Below, piece after piece: positions 23,741 to 32,252 of a DNA stretch of 42,429 nucleotides; position 1 is the first letter of the stretch, and each line of letters starts with the position of its first letter. The DNA comes from DATKZH01 sp964475955 (GTDB lineage: Bacteria > Planctomycetota > Planctomycetia > Pirellulales > Thermoguttaceae). The notes under the pieces were generated by a model. That model was not told the origin of the DNA and ran no database searches. It saw only the letters and a program-made list of their open reading frames with translations. A program made the translations under genes and the position numbers. Location of the stretch: positions 1 to 42,429 of the forward strand of contig CAYYZY010000053.1 in NCBI GenBank assembly GCA_964475955.1. The letters are read 5' to 3'.

Positions 23741-26700
23741 GTGGTCGATACTCACGTTTCGGAGCAGTCGACAAAGGACAAACCCTCTGGGCCCAAGCGG
23801 CGCTTCGTGACCATCGAAGGCAACGAAGCGACGGCCTACATCGCGCATCTGACCAACGAGGTGGCGGCGATCTACCCGATCACGCCCTCGTCGGGCCTGG
23901 GAGAAATGCCCGACGCCTGGGCGGCGGCCGGGCGCAAGAACATCTTCGGCAGCATCCCGCACGTCGTGGAGATGCAGAGCGAAGCCGGCGCGGCCGGCGC
24001 CGTCCACGGCTCGCTCCAGGGCGGGGCGATCACCACCACGTTCACGGCCTCCCAGGGCCTGCTCTTGATGGTCCCCAACATGTTCAAGATCGCCGGGGAG
24101 CTGACCTCCACGGTGTTCCACGTCACCGCGCGAAGCGTCGCCACCCACGCGCTGTCGATCTTCGGCGACCACAGCGACGTGATGGCCTGCCGCTCCACCG
24201 GCTGGGGCCTTCTGGCCTCCGGATCGGTGCAGGAGGCGCACGACTTCGCGCTGATCGCCCAGGCCGCCACGCTCGCGGCCCGCGTGCCGCTGATTCACTT
24301 CTACGACGGCTTCCGCATCTCGCACGAGGTCAACCGCATCGAGCAACTCACCGAGGACGACTGCCGCGCGATGATCGACATGGAGCTGGTCCGCGCCCAT
24401 CGCGATCGGGCGCTGAACCCCGATCGGCCGGCGCTGCGCGGCACGGCCCAGAACCCGGACGTCTTCTTCCAGGCCCGCGAGGCCTGCAACCCGTACTACG
24501 ACCGCTGCGCCGGCCTGGCGCAGAAGGCGATGGACCGGTTCGCCGAGCTGACCGGCCGGCACTACCACCTGTTCGACTACGTCGGCGCCCCCGACGCCGA
24601 GTGCGTGATCGTCGTCATGACCTCCGGCGGCGGCGTGGTGGAAGAGGCCGTCGAGCATCTCGTCGAGAGCGGCGAGAAAGTCGGCGTGGTCAAGGTGCGC
24701 CTCTACCGGCCGTTCGACGCCGCCGCGCTCATCGAAGCGCTGCCGAAAACCGTCAAGACCATCGCCGCGCTCGACCGCACCAAGGAGCCCGGCGCCCTGG
24801 GCGAGCCGCTGTTGCAGGACATCGTCACCGCGATCGTCGAACACTGGCCCTCCGCGGGCGACGGTGCGCGCATGCCGCGAGTGATCGGGGGGCGTTACGG
24901 GCTGTCGAGCAAGGAGTTCACGCCCGCCATGGCCGCCGGCGTCTTCGCCGAGATGGCCAAGAGCGAGCCGAAACGCCGCTTCACCGTGGGCATCCAGGAC
25001 GACGTCACCCATCTGAGCGTCGACTACGATCCGGAGTTCTCCACCGAGCGCGACGACGTCACCCGCGCGGTCTTCTTCGGCCTCGGGTCCGACGGCACGG
25101 TGGGGGCCAACAAGAACTCGGTGAAGATCGTCGGCGAGAACACGCCGCTCTACGCCCAGGGCTACTTCGTGTACGACTCCCGGAAGGCGGGGTCGGTGAC
25201 CGTCTCCCACCTGCGGTTCAGCCCGCGGCCGATCAAGGGATCGTACCTGGTGCACAGCGCCAACTTCGTGGCCTGCCACCAGTTCCAGTTCCTGGAACGG
25301 ATCGACATGCTTTCGATGGCCGAGCCCGGGGCCACCTTCCTGTTGAACAGCCCCTACCCGGCCGACGAAGTCTGGGAACACCTCCCGATCGAGGTGCAGG
25401 AGCAGATCATCGAGAAGAAGTTGAAGTTCTACGTGGTCGACGGTTACCGGGTCGCCCGCGAGGCCCAGATGGGCGTGCGGATCAACACGACCATGCAGAC
25501 CTGCTTCTTCAAGCTGGCCAAGGTTTTGGCCGAAGAGGAGGCGATCGCGCGGATCAAGGACGCGATCCAGAAGACCTACGGTAAGAAGGGTGGGGGCAAG
25601 ATCGTCGAGCGGAACAACGCCGCAGTCGACGGCGCCTTGACGGCCCTCCAGGAGGTCCGGATCCCCGACAAGGTGACCTCGAACCACCATCGCGTCCCGC
25701 CCGTCCCCGAGACCGCGCCCGAGTTCGTCAAGAACGTGCTGGGCGTGATGATCGCCAACCGGGGTGACGAGCTCCCGGTCAGCGCGCTACCCTGCGACGG
25801 CACGTTCCCCACGGCCACCACGCAGTACGAGAAGCGGCGGGTGGCCCAGGAGATCCCGATTTGGGATCCGGAGGTCTGCATCCAGTGCGGCCGATGCTCG
25901 CTGGTCTGCCCGCACGCCACGATCCGCATGAAGGTGTTCGACCCCTCCGCGGCCGAAGGCGCGCCGAAGCAGTTCGTCGCGGCCGACGCCCGAGGCAAGG
26001 AGTTCCCCGGCTGGAAGGCGCGGATCCAGGTGGCGCCGGAGGATTGCACGGGCTGCGGGATGTGCGTGGCGGCCTGCCCGGCCAAGAACAAGGAGGAGCC
26101 CGACCGCAAGGCGATCAACATGGAGTCGATCCTGGACCACGTGGAGGAGGAGAAGGCCAACTGGGAGTTCTTCCTCACGATTCCCGAGGTCGACCGCAGC
26201 AAGCTCAAGATCGACGGGATCAAGGGCTCGCAGCTTCTGCGGCCGCTGTTCGAGTTCAACGGGGCCTGCGCCGGCTGCGGCGAAACGCCCTACGTGAAGC
26301 TGCTCACGCAACTGTTCGGCGATCGGATGCTGATCGGCAACGCCACCGGCTGCTCGTCGATCTACGGCGGCAACCTCCCCTGCACGCCCTACGCTCGGAA
26401 CGCCGAAGGGCACGGGCCCGCTTGGTCGAACTCCTTGTTCGAGGACGCCGGGGAGTTCGGTTTCGGGTTCCGCCTGGCGATCGACCAGCAGACCGAGTAC
26501 GCCCACGAGCTGCTCCGGCGGCTCTCCGGGAAGCTGGGCGATGAGCTGGTCGGGGCCTTGATCGACGCCCCGCAAGAGACCGACCAGGCGATCGCCGAGC
26601 AGCGCGCCCGGGTGGCCGAGCTGAGGAAGAAGCTGGCCGAGATCGACGACCCCGAAGCGGGGAACCTCCTGGCGTCGGCCGATTACCTCATCCGCCGGAG

Positions 26701-27379
26701 CGTCTGGTCGTTCGGTGGCGACGGCTGGGCGTACGACATCGGCTTCGGCGGGCTCGATCACATCTTCGCCTCGGACCGCGATCTGAACATCCTGGTGATG
26801 GATACCCAGGTTTACTCGAACACGGGCGGCCAGGCCTCGAAGGCGACGCCGCGCGGGGCGGTGGCCAAGTTCGCCGCCGCGGGCAAGCCGGCGCGCAAGA
26901 AGGACCTGGGCATGATCGCCATGACGTACGGCGGCGTGTTCGTGGGCCAGATCGCCATGGGCGCCAACCCGCTGCACGCCTTGCGCACGATCCTGGCCGC
27001 CGAGTCGTACCGCGGTCCGTCGTTGATCATCGCCCTGTCGCACTGCATCGGTTGGGGGCTCGACATGGTCGCCGGGCTCGATCACCAGAAAGAGGCCGTC
27101 GCCTGCGGTTTCTGGCCGCTCTACCACTACGATCCGCGCGACGAGGCCCAGCCGTTCCACCTCGACAGCAAGGCCCCCAAGGGCAGCTTCAAGGACCTGG
27201 CCATGAAGCAGGCCCGGTTCGCCATGCTCGCCCGCTCGAAGCCCGAGGAGTCGGAACGCCTGCTGGCGCTGGGCCAAAACGACATCGACGAGCGGTGGCG
27301 GTTCTACGAGCAGATGGCTGAGATGACGCAAAACGCCGGCGTACTCTCCGAGGACGACGGCCAAGGCAACAACGAATAA
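23741..27379 (+). CDS. nifJ: Pyruvate:ferredoxin (flavodoxin) oxidoreductase, single-chain
   Basis: PFOR converts pyruvate and CoA to acetyl-CoA and CO2, reducing ferredoxin or flavodoxin. The 1212-residue chain has all domains in order: EGNEATAYIAHLTNEV and IYPITPSS (domain I, pyrimidine binding), a gamma-type domain (GSDGTVGANKNSVKI, then AQGYFVYDSRKAG), two 4Fe-4S motifs (CIQCGRCSLVCPH near 712, CTGCGMCVAACPAK near 769), the CAGCGETPYVKLL proximal-cluster segment near 843, and the TPP motif GDGWAYDIGFGGLDH near 993. NTGGQASKATPRG follows. AGGAG 7 bases before GTG 23741 defines the start. The DHOD-like gene follows after 26 bases. The protein is oxygen-sensitive in most organisms, suggesting anaerobic growth phases. 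Confidence 0.95.
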   Translation: MVDTHVSEQSTKDKPSGPKRRFVTIEGNEATAYIAHLTNEVAAIYPITPSSGLGEMPDAWAAAGRKNIFGSIPHVVEMQSEAGAAGAVHGSLQGGAITTTFTASQGLLLMVPNMFKIAGELTSTVFHVTARSVATHALSIFGDHSDVMACRSTGWGLLASGSVQEAHDFALIAQAATLAARVPLIHFYDGFRISHEVNRIEQLTEDDCRAMIDMELVRAHRDRALNPDRPALRGTAQNPDVFFQAREACNPYYDRCAGLAQKAMDRFAELTGRHYHLFDYVGAPDAECVIVVMTSGGGVVEEAVEHLVESGEKVGVVKVRLYRPFDAAALIEALPKTVKTIAALDRTKEPGALGEPLLQDIVTAIVEHWPSAGDGARMPRVIGGRYGLSSKEFTPAMAAGVFAEMAKSEPKRRFTVGIQDDVTHLSVDYDPEFSTERDDVTRAVFFGLGSDGTVGANKNSVKIVGENTPLYAQGYFVYDSRKAGSVTVSHLRFSPRPIKGSYLVHSANFVACHQFQFLERIDMLSMAEPGATFLLNSPYPADEVWEHLPIEVQEQIIEKKLKFYVVDGYRVAREAQMGVRINTTMQTCFFKLAKVLAEEEAIARIKDAIQKTYGKKGGGKIVERNNAAVDGALTALQEVRIPDKVTSNHHRVPPVPETAPEFVKNVLGVMIANRGDELPVSALPCDGTFPTATTQYEKRRVAQEIPIWDPEVCIQCGRCSLVCPHATIRMKVFDPSAAEGAPKQFVAADARGKEFPGWKARIQVAPEDCTGCGMCVAACPAKNKEEPDRKAINMESILDHVEEEKANWEFFLTIPEVDRSKLKIDGIKGSQLLRPLFEFNGACAGCGETPYVKLLTQLFGDRMLIGNATGCSSIYGGNLPCTPYARNAEGHGPAWSNSLFEDAGEFGFGFRLAIDQQTEYAHELLRRLSGKLGDELVGALIDAPQETDQAIAEQRARVAELRKKLAEIDDPEAGNLLASADYLIRRSVWSFGGDGWAYDIGFGGLDHIFASDRDLNILVMDTQVYSNTGGQASKATPRGAVAKFAAAGKPARKKDLGMIAMTYGGVFVGQIAMGANPLHALRTILAAESYRGPSLIIALSHCIGWGLDMVAGLDHQKEAVACGFWPLYHYDPRDEAQPFHLDSKAPKGSFKDLAMKQARFAMLARSKPEESERLLALGQNDIDERWRFYEQMAEMTQNAGVLSEDDGQGNNE

Positions 27380-27405
27380 CCGGTCGTCCGGAAGGAGGTG
27401 TACGC

Positions 27406-28413
27406 GTGACTGTGGACCTGAGCACGAAGTACTTGGGACTTGGGTTGAAGAACCCATTGATCATCTCGGCTTGTCCGCTCTCGGAGAAGCTCGATTCGCT
27501 GAAGAAGCTCGAAGCCGCCGGCGCGGCCGCCGTCGTGTTCTACTCCCTGTTCGAGGAGCAGATCGAACACGAAGAGGTCGAACTGGCCGCAGCGACTCAG
27601 CGCGGCTCGGAGGCCTACGCCGAGCACAGCCAGTGGTTCCCCGACCTCGACGATTACCGCCTCGGCCCCAGGAGTTACCTGGAGCACATCGAGAAGGCCA
27701 AGGACGCGATCTCGATTCCGGTGATCGCCAGCCTGAACGGAACCACGAAGGGCGGTTGGGCCGCCTACGCCAAGCAGATGCAGGACGCGGGGGCCGACGC
27801 CCTCGAGCTGAACGTCTACCTCGTCGCCGCCGATCCCGAGGTGTCCGGCTGCGACGTCGAGAAGCGCTACGTCGACCTGGTCGCCGCCGTCAAGGAGGCG
27901 ATCTCCATCCCCCTGGCCGTGAAGGTCGGGTCGCAGTTCAGCTCGCCGGGGAACATGGCCAAGAAGCTCGCCGAGGCGGGCGCCGACGGACTGGTCCTCT
28001 TCAACCGCTTCCTCCAGCCCGACTTCGACCTCAACCAGCTCGAAGTCGTGCCGAACCTGCAACTGAGCGATCCGTACGAGTTGCTCGTGCCCCTGCGTTG
28101 GATCGCGATCCTCCACGGTCGCGTGTCCGCGTCGCTGGCGCTGACCAGCGGCATCCACGGAGCCGAAGGCCTGGCCAAGGCCCTCCTGGCGGGGGCCGAC
28201 GTGGGCATGATCGCCTCGACCGTCTACAGGAAGGGCTTCGACCAGATCGGCGCCATCGTCGACGGCCTGGCCAAGTGGATGAACGCCAAGAAGTACGACT
28301 CGGTCGACAAGCTCCGAGGCATCCTGAGCCAACAGAAGTGCCCCGACCCGTCCGCCTTCGAGCGGGGCAATTACATGAAGGCCCTCACGTCGTTCACCGG
28401 CACCGTCGTCTGA
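27406..28413 (+). CDS. Dihydroorotate dehydrogenase-like FMN protein, PFOR partner
   Basis: The 335-residue protein is a TIM-barrel resembling class 1 dihydroorotate dehydrogenases: VDLSTKYLGLGLKNPLIISA at the start, IPVIASLNGTTKGGW, ALELNVYLVAADPEVSG, IPLAVKVGSQFSS and ALTSGIHGAEGLAKALLAGA for the FMN-phosphate region. AAGGAGG (27392-27398) stands 7 bases before GTG 27406, the strongest ribosome-binding site in the window. The gap to PFOR is 26 bases, so they are surely one operon; I recall such proteins commonly beside nifJ. Its reaction in that setting is not established. The catalytic Cys region of true pyrimidine enzymes is not clearly recognisable, so I do not call it pyrD. Confidence 0.88.
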   Translation: MTVDLSTKYLGLGLKNPLIISACPLSEKLDSLKKLEAAGAAAVVFYSLFEEQIEHEEVELAAATQRGSEAYAEHSQWFPDLDDYRLGPRSYLEHIEKAKDAISIPVIASLNGTTKGGWAAYAKQMQDAGADALELNVYLVAADPEVSGCDVEKRYVDLVAAVKEAISIPLAVKVGSQFSSPGNMAKKLAEAGADGLVLFNRFLQPDFDLNQLEVVPNLQLSDPYELLVPLRWIAILHGRVSASLALTSGIHGAEGLAKALLAGADVGMIASTVYRKGFDQIGAIVDGLAKWMNAKKYDSVDKLRGILSQQKCPDPSAFERGNYMKALTSFTGTVV

Positions 28414-28439
28414 ACGGCGTCGCCCGTTGAAGACCCGGC

Positions 28440-28479
28440 CGTGGGGTGCGTTTCCAACGTGCCTTGCACGAGGGAATCG
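28440..28479 (+). repeat. Dispersed TTTCCAACGTGCC element, copy 2
   Basis: GTGGGGTGCGTTTCCAACG, then TGCCTTGCACGAGGGAATCG. It is the fullest plus-strand copy of the element also seen at 14551-14580 and, inverted, at 30193-30229. It lies just downstream of the DHOD-like gene in a convergent gap. Confidence 0.6.
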
Positions 28480-28580
28480 CGCTGCACGCGCTTTCTGGCC
28501 GATGCTGAATGACCGTGCGCACTCCTCGAGCCCACCCTGTTGGGGAAGGGCCTCTGTGCCGTTCCGGGATCCTCGCGACG

Positions 28581-28700
28581 GCGGAACGCCGCGGAGGGCG
28601 TTCCCTACAGGGGATGTCAGGCGGAACGCCGCGGAGGGCGTTCCCTACAGGGGATGTCAGGCGGAACGCCGCGGAGGGCGTTCCCTACAGGGGGTGTCAG
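28581..28700. repeat. Three 40-base direct repeats, each with an internal hairpin
   Basis: Units at 28581-28620, 28621-28660 and 28661-28700 are identical except for one A-to-G change in the third. Each holds GGAACGCC-GCGGAG-GGCGTTCC (8-base stem, 6-base loop), then CTACAGGGGATGTCAG. There are no spacers, so this is not CRISPR. It lies between convergent genes and 25 bases from the ceramidase stop; it could act as a transcription barrier. Confidence 0.92.
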
Positions 28701-28725
28701 CGAATCGCGCACGGTCGTTCGGCCT

Positions 28726-30138
28726 CTACGGCGGAACCGGCCTCCCCGCCTCCTTTGCCATCGACTTGATTTCGGCCAGAAGCACGTCCTGCGCGTCGGC
28801 CGAGAACCATCCGATGTGGGCGGAGACGAGCCCGAGCGTCTCGTAGCCGCCTTCTTCGACGATCCTTGCCGAGGGCAGGTACCCGAACACCTGGTTGCAG
28901 TAGCCGGCCACCCATAAGCGATCGGGCCCCAGCGCTTCGGCCACCAGCGGCACGTAGTCGGAGACCACCTCGCCGGAAATGGCCACCAGCGTCAGGCCGT
29001 CGCCGAAATGCCAGAGCGCCAACGGGGCCGCGTAGTGCGTGGGAATCGCCTCGCCGCGGGCTTGCGCCTCGAGAATGCGCCGGGCGTTGTGCGATTGCCA
29101 GAACGGCCCGGTGGCCAACTTCTCCAACTCGGCACGAGGCGGGGCGGGCTTCATCGGCAGGTCCACCCGCTCGAACGCCACGCGGAGCGGGCCGCCGATC
29201 GGCGCCAGCTCACCGGCGGCCACCCGGCACACCTCCTCGCCCAGCTCTTTCCCCTGCTTCTCGACGACTTCGACCTGGTCTTTCGTGGCCCGCGGGTGCG
29301 GGTTGGCGTCGGCCCCGCAGCCCTGCACGAACATGGCCTGAACGCCGGGCATCCGGCTTTCCACGTGCCGCCGGGCGAACCCGGGGTAGTCGGCCGACAG
29401 CCGGTTGCTGTTGGAGCCGAGCGTCACCGCGTGGCACGCGCAGCCGAAGACGACGCCGCGCGGGCGCCCGTCGGGCGCGTCGATCCGCAGCACGGGCACG
29501 GTGCGGTCGGCGTAGCGCTCGCGGTTGGGGCCCATGCGGCGGTAGCGGCCGTCGGCGTCGAACACGCGCCGGTTCACCACGAAATCGACGCGGCCCACGC
29601 CCCAGGAAAGCCGCGCCGGCTCGACGTCGGCCAGGGCGGCGGCCGCCACGTCGGCCAGCTTGTTCCACAGGGTTTTCGTGTAGGCCCTCGTCCGCTTCAG
29701 GTCTTCCTCCGGCACCGGGTAGCGGTTGAGGTCCGAGGTGCCGATCATCGGCCCCGAATGCGTGTGCGACCAGTTCAGCAGGATCTGCCGCCGCGCAAGG
29801 CCCGTGCGCTGCATGATGACTTGGCTCAGCTCGGCCTCCTCCGGCTGGCGGAGCACGCACAGGTCGGCGCAGATCAACACGGCCCGATCGCCCCCCTCGC
29901 TCTCGACGGCGATCGCCTGCGCCGCGACGTCGTCCAGCACGCCGTCGTAGGGCCGAAAACGCGCTTTGCCCGCGTAACCGTAGAGCCACACCGGCTCCTC
30001 CGGGGTGATCGACAGGCGTGCAAGCCCCACGCCCCACTCGGCCTCCGCTCCCGCGGCCACGCCCGGCAGCGCGAGGCAGGAGGCCAGCACGAATGCAAAC
30101 ACGGCCGTCAACAGGAGTTCCGCACGCTGGCTTCTCAT
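28726..30138 (-). CDS. Neutral/alkaline non-lysosomal ceramidase-like exported protein
   Basis: The family hydrolyses the amide bond of ceramides; bacterial homologues vary in substrate. The 470-residue protein has a signal peptide (LLLTAVFAFVLASCLALPGVAAG) and then VGLARLSITPEEPVWLYGYAG. The zinc-site motif NWSHTHSGPMIG (His125, His127) and GCACHAVTLG (His236) follow, as in the ceramidase N-terminal catalytic domain. FVQGCGADANPHPR and TLVAISGEVVSDY are further family segments. The C-terminal immunoglobulin-like domain of long ceramidases is missing, as is usual in planctomycete members. ATG 30138 is preferred; ATG 30153 is possible, and neither has a strong ribosome-binding site. Confidence 0.85.
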   Translation of the reverse strand: MRSQRAELLLTAVFAFVLASCLALPGVAAGAEAEWGVGLARLSITPEEPVWLYGYAGKARFRPYDGVLDDVAAQAIAVESEGGDRAVLICADLCVLRQPEEAELSQVIMQRTGLARRQILLNWSHTHSGPMIGTSDLNRYPVPEEDLKRTRAYTKTLWNKLADVAAAALADVEPARLSWGVGRVDFVVNRRVFDADGRYRRMGPNRERYADRTVPVLRIDAPDGRPRGVVFGCACHAVTLGSNSNRLSADYPGFARRHVESRMPGVQAMFVQGCGADANPHPRATKDQVEVVEKQGKELGEEVCRVAAGELAPIGGPLRVAFERVDLPMKPAPPRAELEKLATGPFWQSHNARRILEAQARGEAIPTHYAAPLALWHFGDGLTLVAISGEVVSDYVPLVAEALGPDRLWVAGYCNQVFGYLPSARIVEEGGYETLGLVSAHIGWFSADAQDVLLAEIKSMAKEAGRPVPP

Positions 30139-30192
30139 GGGACAGGCTCTCATGACGTTTTGGGATCGAGCGAACACCGCGTGGGCCCGACT

Positions 30193-30229
30193 GCATCGTG
30201 CCAGGCACGTCGGAAACGTGCCCCACGCC
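30193..30229 (-). repeat. Dispersed TTTCCAACGTGCC element, copy 3 (inverted)
   Basis: On the minus strand it reads GTGGGGCACGTTTCCGACG, then TGCCTGGCACGATGC, closely matching the copy at 28440-28479. It occupies the divergent gap between the ceramidase and sulfatase genes, where the promoters should be. Confidence 0.6.
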
Positions 30230-30398
30230 CAAATCACGATGGTCCCTGCCGTGCGCGATCCTTGGCCGGTCCGTCCGCGCGCCAAGTGCCGTCGTCGTCC
30301 AAAGCACCGGCAAATTGACGCCCGACCGCCGGACCGTGATACTTGGGGACGAACCGTCGACCGCTTTCCACCGGCTGCCGCACCGCGGCGCGATCACG

Positions 30399-30406
30399 AA
30401 AGGAGA
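30399..30406 (+). promoter_or_regulatory. Ribosome-binding site fixing the sulfatase start upstream of a palindrome
   Basis: AAAGGAGA ends 8 bases before ATG 30415. It is much stronger than anything before the later in-frame starts (ATG 30481, GTG 30562). It therefore argues that translation begins before the palindromic repeat and runs through it. Confidence 0.6.
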
Positions 30407-30414
30407 TGGCAAGC

Positions 30415-32082
30415 ATGGGCCAGGTCCACGTGAACGACGACAACAAGCGACTCGGGATCAGCGGATCAACTTCTGTCGTAATGGTCGCTCTTCGCTCCGC
30501 GAAAAGACGCTTGTTCGCGGAGCGAACAACGACACTTGTTGAAGCCGCGCTTTTCAACTTGGTGCGCGGCCGACTGCCGGCCGTCGCCGCGACTGCTATC
30601 ATCGGCGCGTGTCTCGTGTTGTCAACACCCGGGGCGGCCGGGGCCGGGGGCGGCAAGTCGACCCCCCGGCCGAACATCCTGCTGATTTTCACCGACGATC
30701 AGAGCCACCGCTCGGTCGGTTGTTACGAGGCGTCGCACCCTTGGGTCCGCACGCCGAACATCGACCGGCTGGCCGCCGAGGGCGTGCGGTTCCGCGACGC
30801 GTACGTGGGCACCTGGTGCCTGCCCAGCCGGGCGATGATGCTCACCGGCCGACACCCGCACGCGATCCGCGGCATCGAGGTCGAGCGGAACCCGGTCAGC
30901 CGCTACGACCCCGACGTGTTCCGCTGTTGGCCCGAGGCCCTGCGCAAAGCCGGCTACGAAACGGCCATGATCGGCAAGTGGCACCTCTCGCCCGACGCCG
31001 GCCACGGGCGCGTCTGGGACCACTCGGTCGTTTGGAACCACGCGGTGCCGAAGCGGGCGGGCGGGTACTACCGCAACCAGAAGCTCAACTTCGACGGCGG
31101 GCCGTACGAGGCGGTCGGCGGCTATTCGACCGACAACTACACGCGCTACGCCGTGGAGTACGTGCGGCGCGAGCACCGCAAGCCGTGGTTCTTGTGGCTC
31201 TGCTACGACGCCGTCCACGGCCCTTACACGGCCGCCGAGCGGCACCGCGACGCGTACCGGGCCGGCGAGCCCGTGCCGACCCCGGCCGACATTTACCCGC
31301 CCCGGCCCACCAAGCCCCGCTACATGCACCAGTACGGCGTGTGGAAGCCGGACGACGAGGGCCTGCCGGCCCGGCGCAACAAGACCCTGCCCGAGGCGGT
31401 CCGCCAATACAACCGGGCCGTGTTAGCGCTCGACGAGGGCGCGGGCGCGGTGCTCGAAGCGCTGGACGAGACGGGCCAGGCGGACAACACGCTGGTCGTC
31501 TATACCTCCGACCAGGGCTTCGCCTGGGGACAGCACGGCTTCGCCTGGAAGGTCGCCCCGTACGACGCGAACCTGCGCGCCCCGTTCATCGTGCGCATGC
31601 CGGGCCGGGTCGCCGCGGGGAAGGTGTGCCGGCGGCCCGTCTGCGCACTGGATTTGGTCCCCACGTTCTTCGCGCTGGCCGGCGTCGAGCCGCCCTGGAA
31701 GATGCACGGCCGCGACCTCCGCCCGTTGCTCGAAAACCCGGACGCCGACTGGCCCCACCCCGTGCTCATGGAGCAGTTCGGCTGGGCGTTCGGGCCGGAG
31801 ACCGACGAAGGCGCCACCGGCAAGAAGGCGTTCAACGTGCCGTGGTACGTCTTCCTTCGCCAGGGGCGTTACAAGTACATCCGCACCCTGGTCGAGGACG
31901 AAATCGAGGAGCTGTACGACCTGGAGGCCGACCCCGAAGAGCTCGTCAACCTGGCGCTCGACCCGGCGCACCGCGAGGTCCTGGCCGAATACCGCGATCG
32001 GCTGGTCGAAGAACTGCGGCGCACCGGCGCCGTGTTCGCCGACCGTCTGCCCCGGCCGCGTTTGGGCCGAAAACAGCATTGA
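30415..32082 (+). CDS. Exported sulfatase (arylsulfatase A type) with an extended leader
   Basis: Type I sulfatases use a formylglycine made from Cys or Ser. The protein (555 residues from ATG 30415) has PRPNILLIFTDDQSH (metal-binding Asp pair), TPNIDRLAAEGVRF, the activation motif CLPSRAMMLTGRHP with Cys135, MIGKWHLSPDAGHG, NTLVVYTSDQGFAWGQHG and, near the end, ELYDLEADPEELVNL. All core residues are present. The hydrophobic signal segment (LPAVAATAIIGACLVLS) begins only at residue 54. Before it lies a stretch encoded by a 48-base palindromic repeat (residues about 24-40). ATG 30415 has a strong ribosome-binding site; a shorter product from GTG 30562 would give a normal signal peptide. Substrate, probably a sulfated polysaccharide, is unknown. 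Confidence 0.9.
   Translation: MGQVHVNDDNKRLGISGSTSVVMVALRSAKRRLFAERTTTLVEAALFNLVRGRLPAVAATAIIGACLVLSTPGAAGAGGGKSTPRPNILLIFTDDQSHRSVGCYEASHPWVRTPNIDRLAAEGVRFRDAYVGTWCLPSRAMMLTGRHPHAIRGIEVERNPVSRYDPDVFRCWPEALRKAGYETAMIGKWHLSPDAGHGRVWDHSVVWNHAVPKRAGGYYRNQKLNFDGGPYEAVGGYSTDNYTRYAVEYVRREHRKPWFLWLCYDAVHGPYTAAERHRDAYRAGEPVPTPADIYPPRPTKPRYMHQYGVWKPDDEGLPARRNKTLPEAVRQYNRAVLALDEGAGAVLEALDETGQADNTLVVYTSDQGFAWGQHGFAWKVAPYDANLRAPFIVRMPGRVAAGKVCRRPVCALDLVPTFFALAGVEPPWKMHGRDLRPLLENPDADWPHPVLMEQFGWAFGPETDEGATGKKAFNVPWYVFLRQGRYKYIRTLVEDEIEELYDLEADPEELVNLALDPAHREVLAEYRDRLVEELRRTGAVFADRLPRPRLGRKQH
30485..30532 (+). repeat. 48-base palindromic repeat, copy B, inside the sulfatase leader
   Basis: Arms TTCGCTCCGCGAA (30491-30503) and TTCGCGGAGCGAA (30514-30526) flank AAGACGCTTG. 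It matches copy A at 19845-19892 at 45 of 48 positions in the same orientation. Forty-eight is a multiple of three, so insertion keeps the reading frame. It encodes RSAKRRLFAER-type residues between the start codon and the signal segment. Confidence 0.85.
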
Positions 32083-32252
32083 CGCAACCCGCGAGCGGGG
32101 ATAGAAAACCAGCATCACCACAAAGCGGACCGCCCACCGGCGGCGGAACGCCTCTCTTGGGGGGGCGCCCGGCCTGCGGGATGCGTCAGGGCAGCGCTGC
32201 TGGAGGGCCAGGGAGGAATTGGGGAGCCCAGCTTGCTGTACAGGAGGTGGAA

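Noticed and set aside
25787..27457. A 556-residue open frame antisense to PFOR and similar long antisense frames at 9566-11275 and 14918-16894
   Set aside because: Long antisense frames are expected in GC-rich DNA. They have no ribosome-binding site, composition is Arg/His/Gly-biased, and the sense frames carry full family motifs.
28581..28700. CRISPR-like direct repeats
   Set aside because: The three 40-base units abut with no spacers, and no cas gene is nearby.
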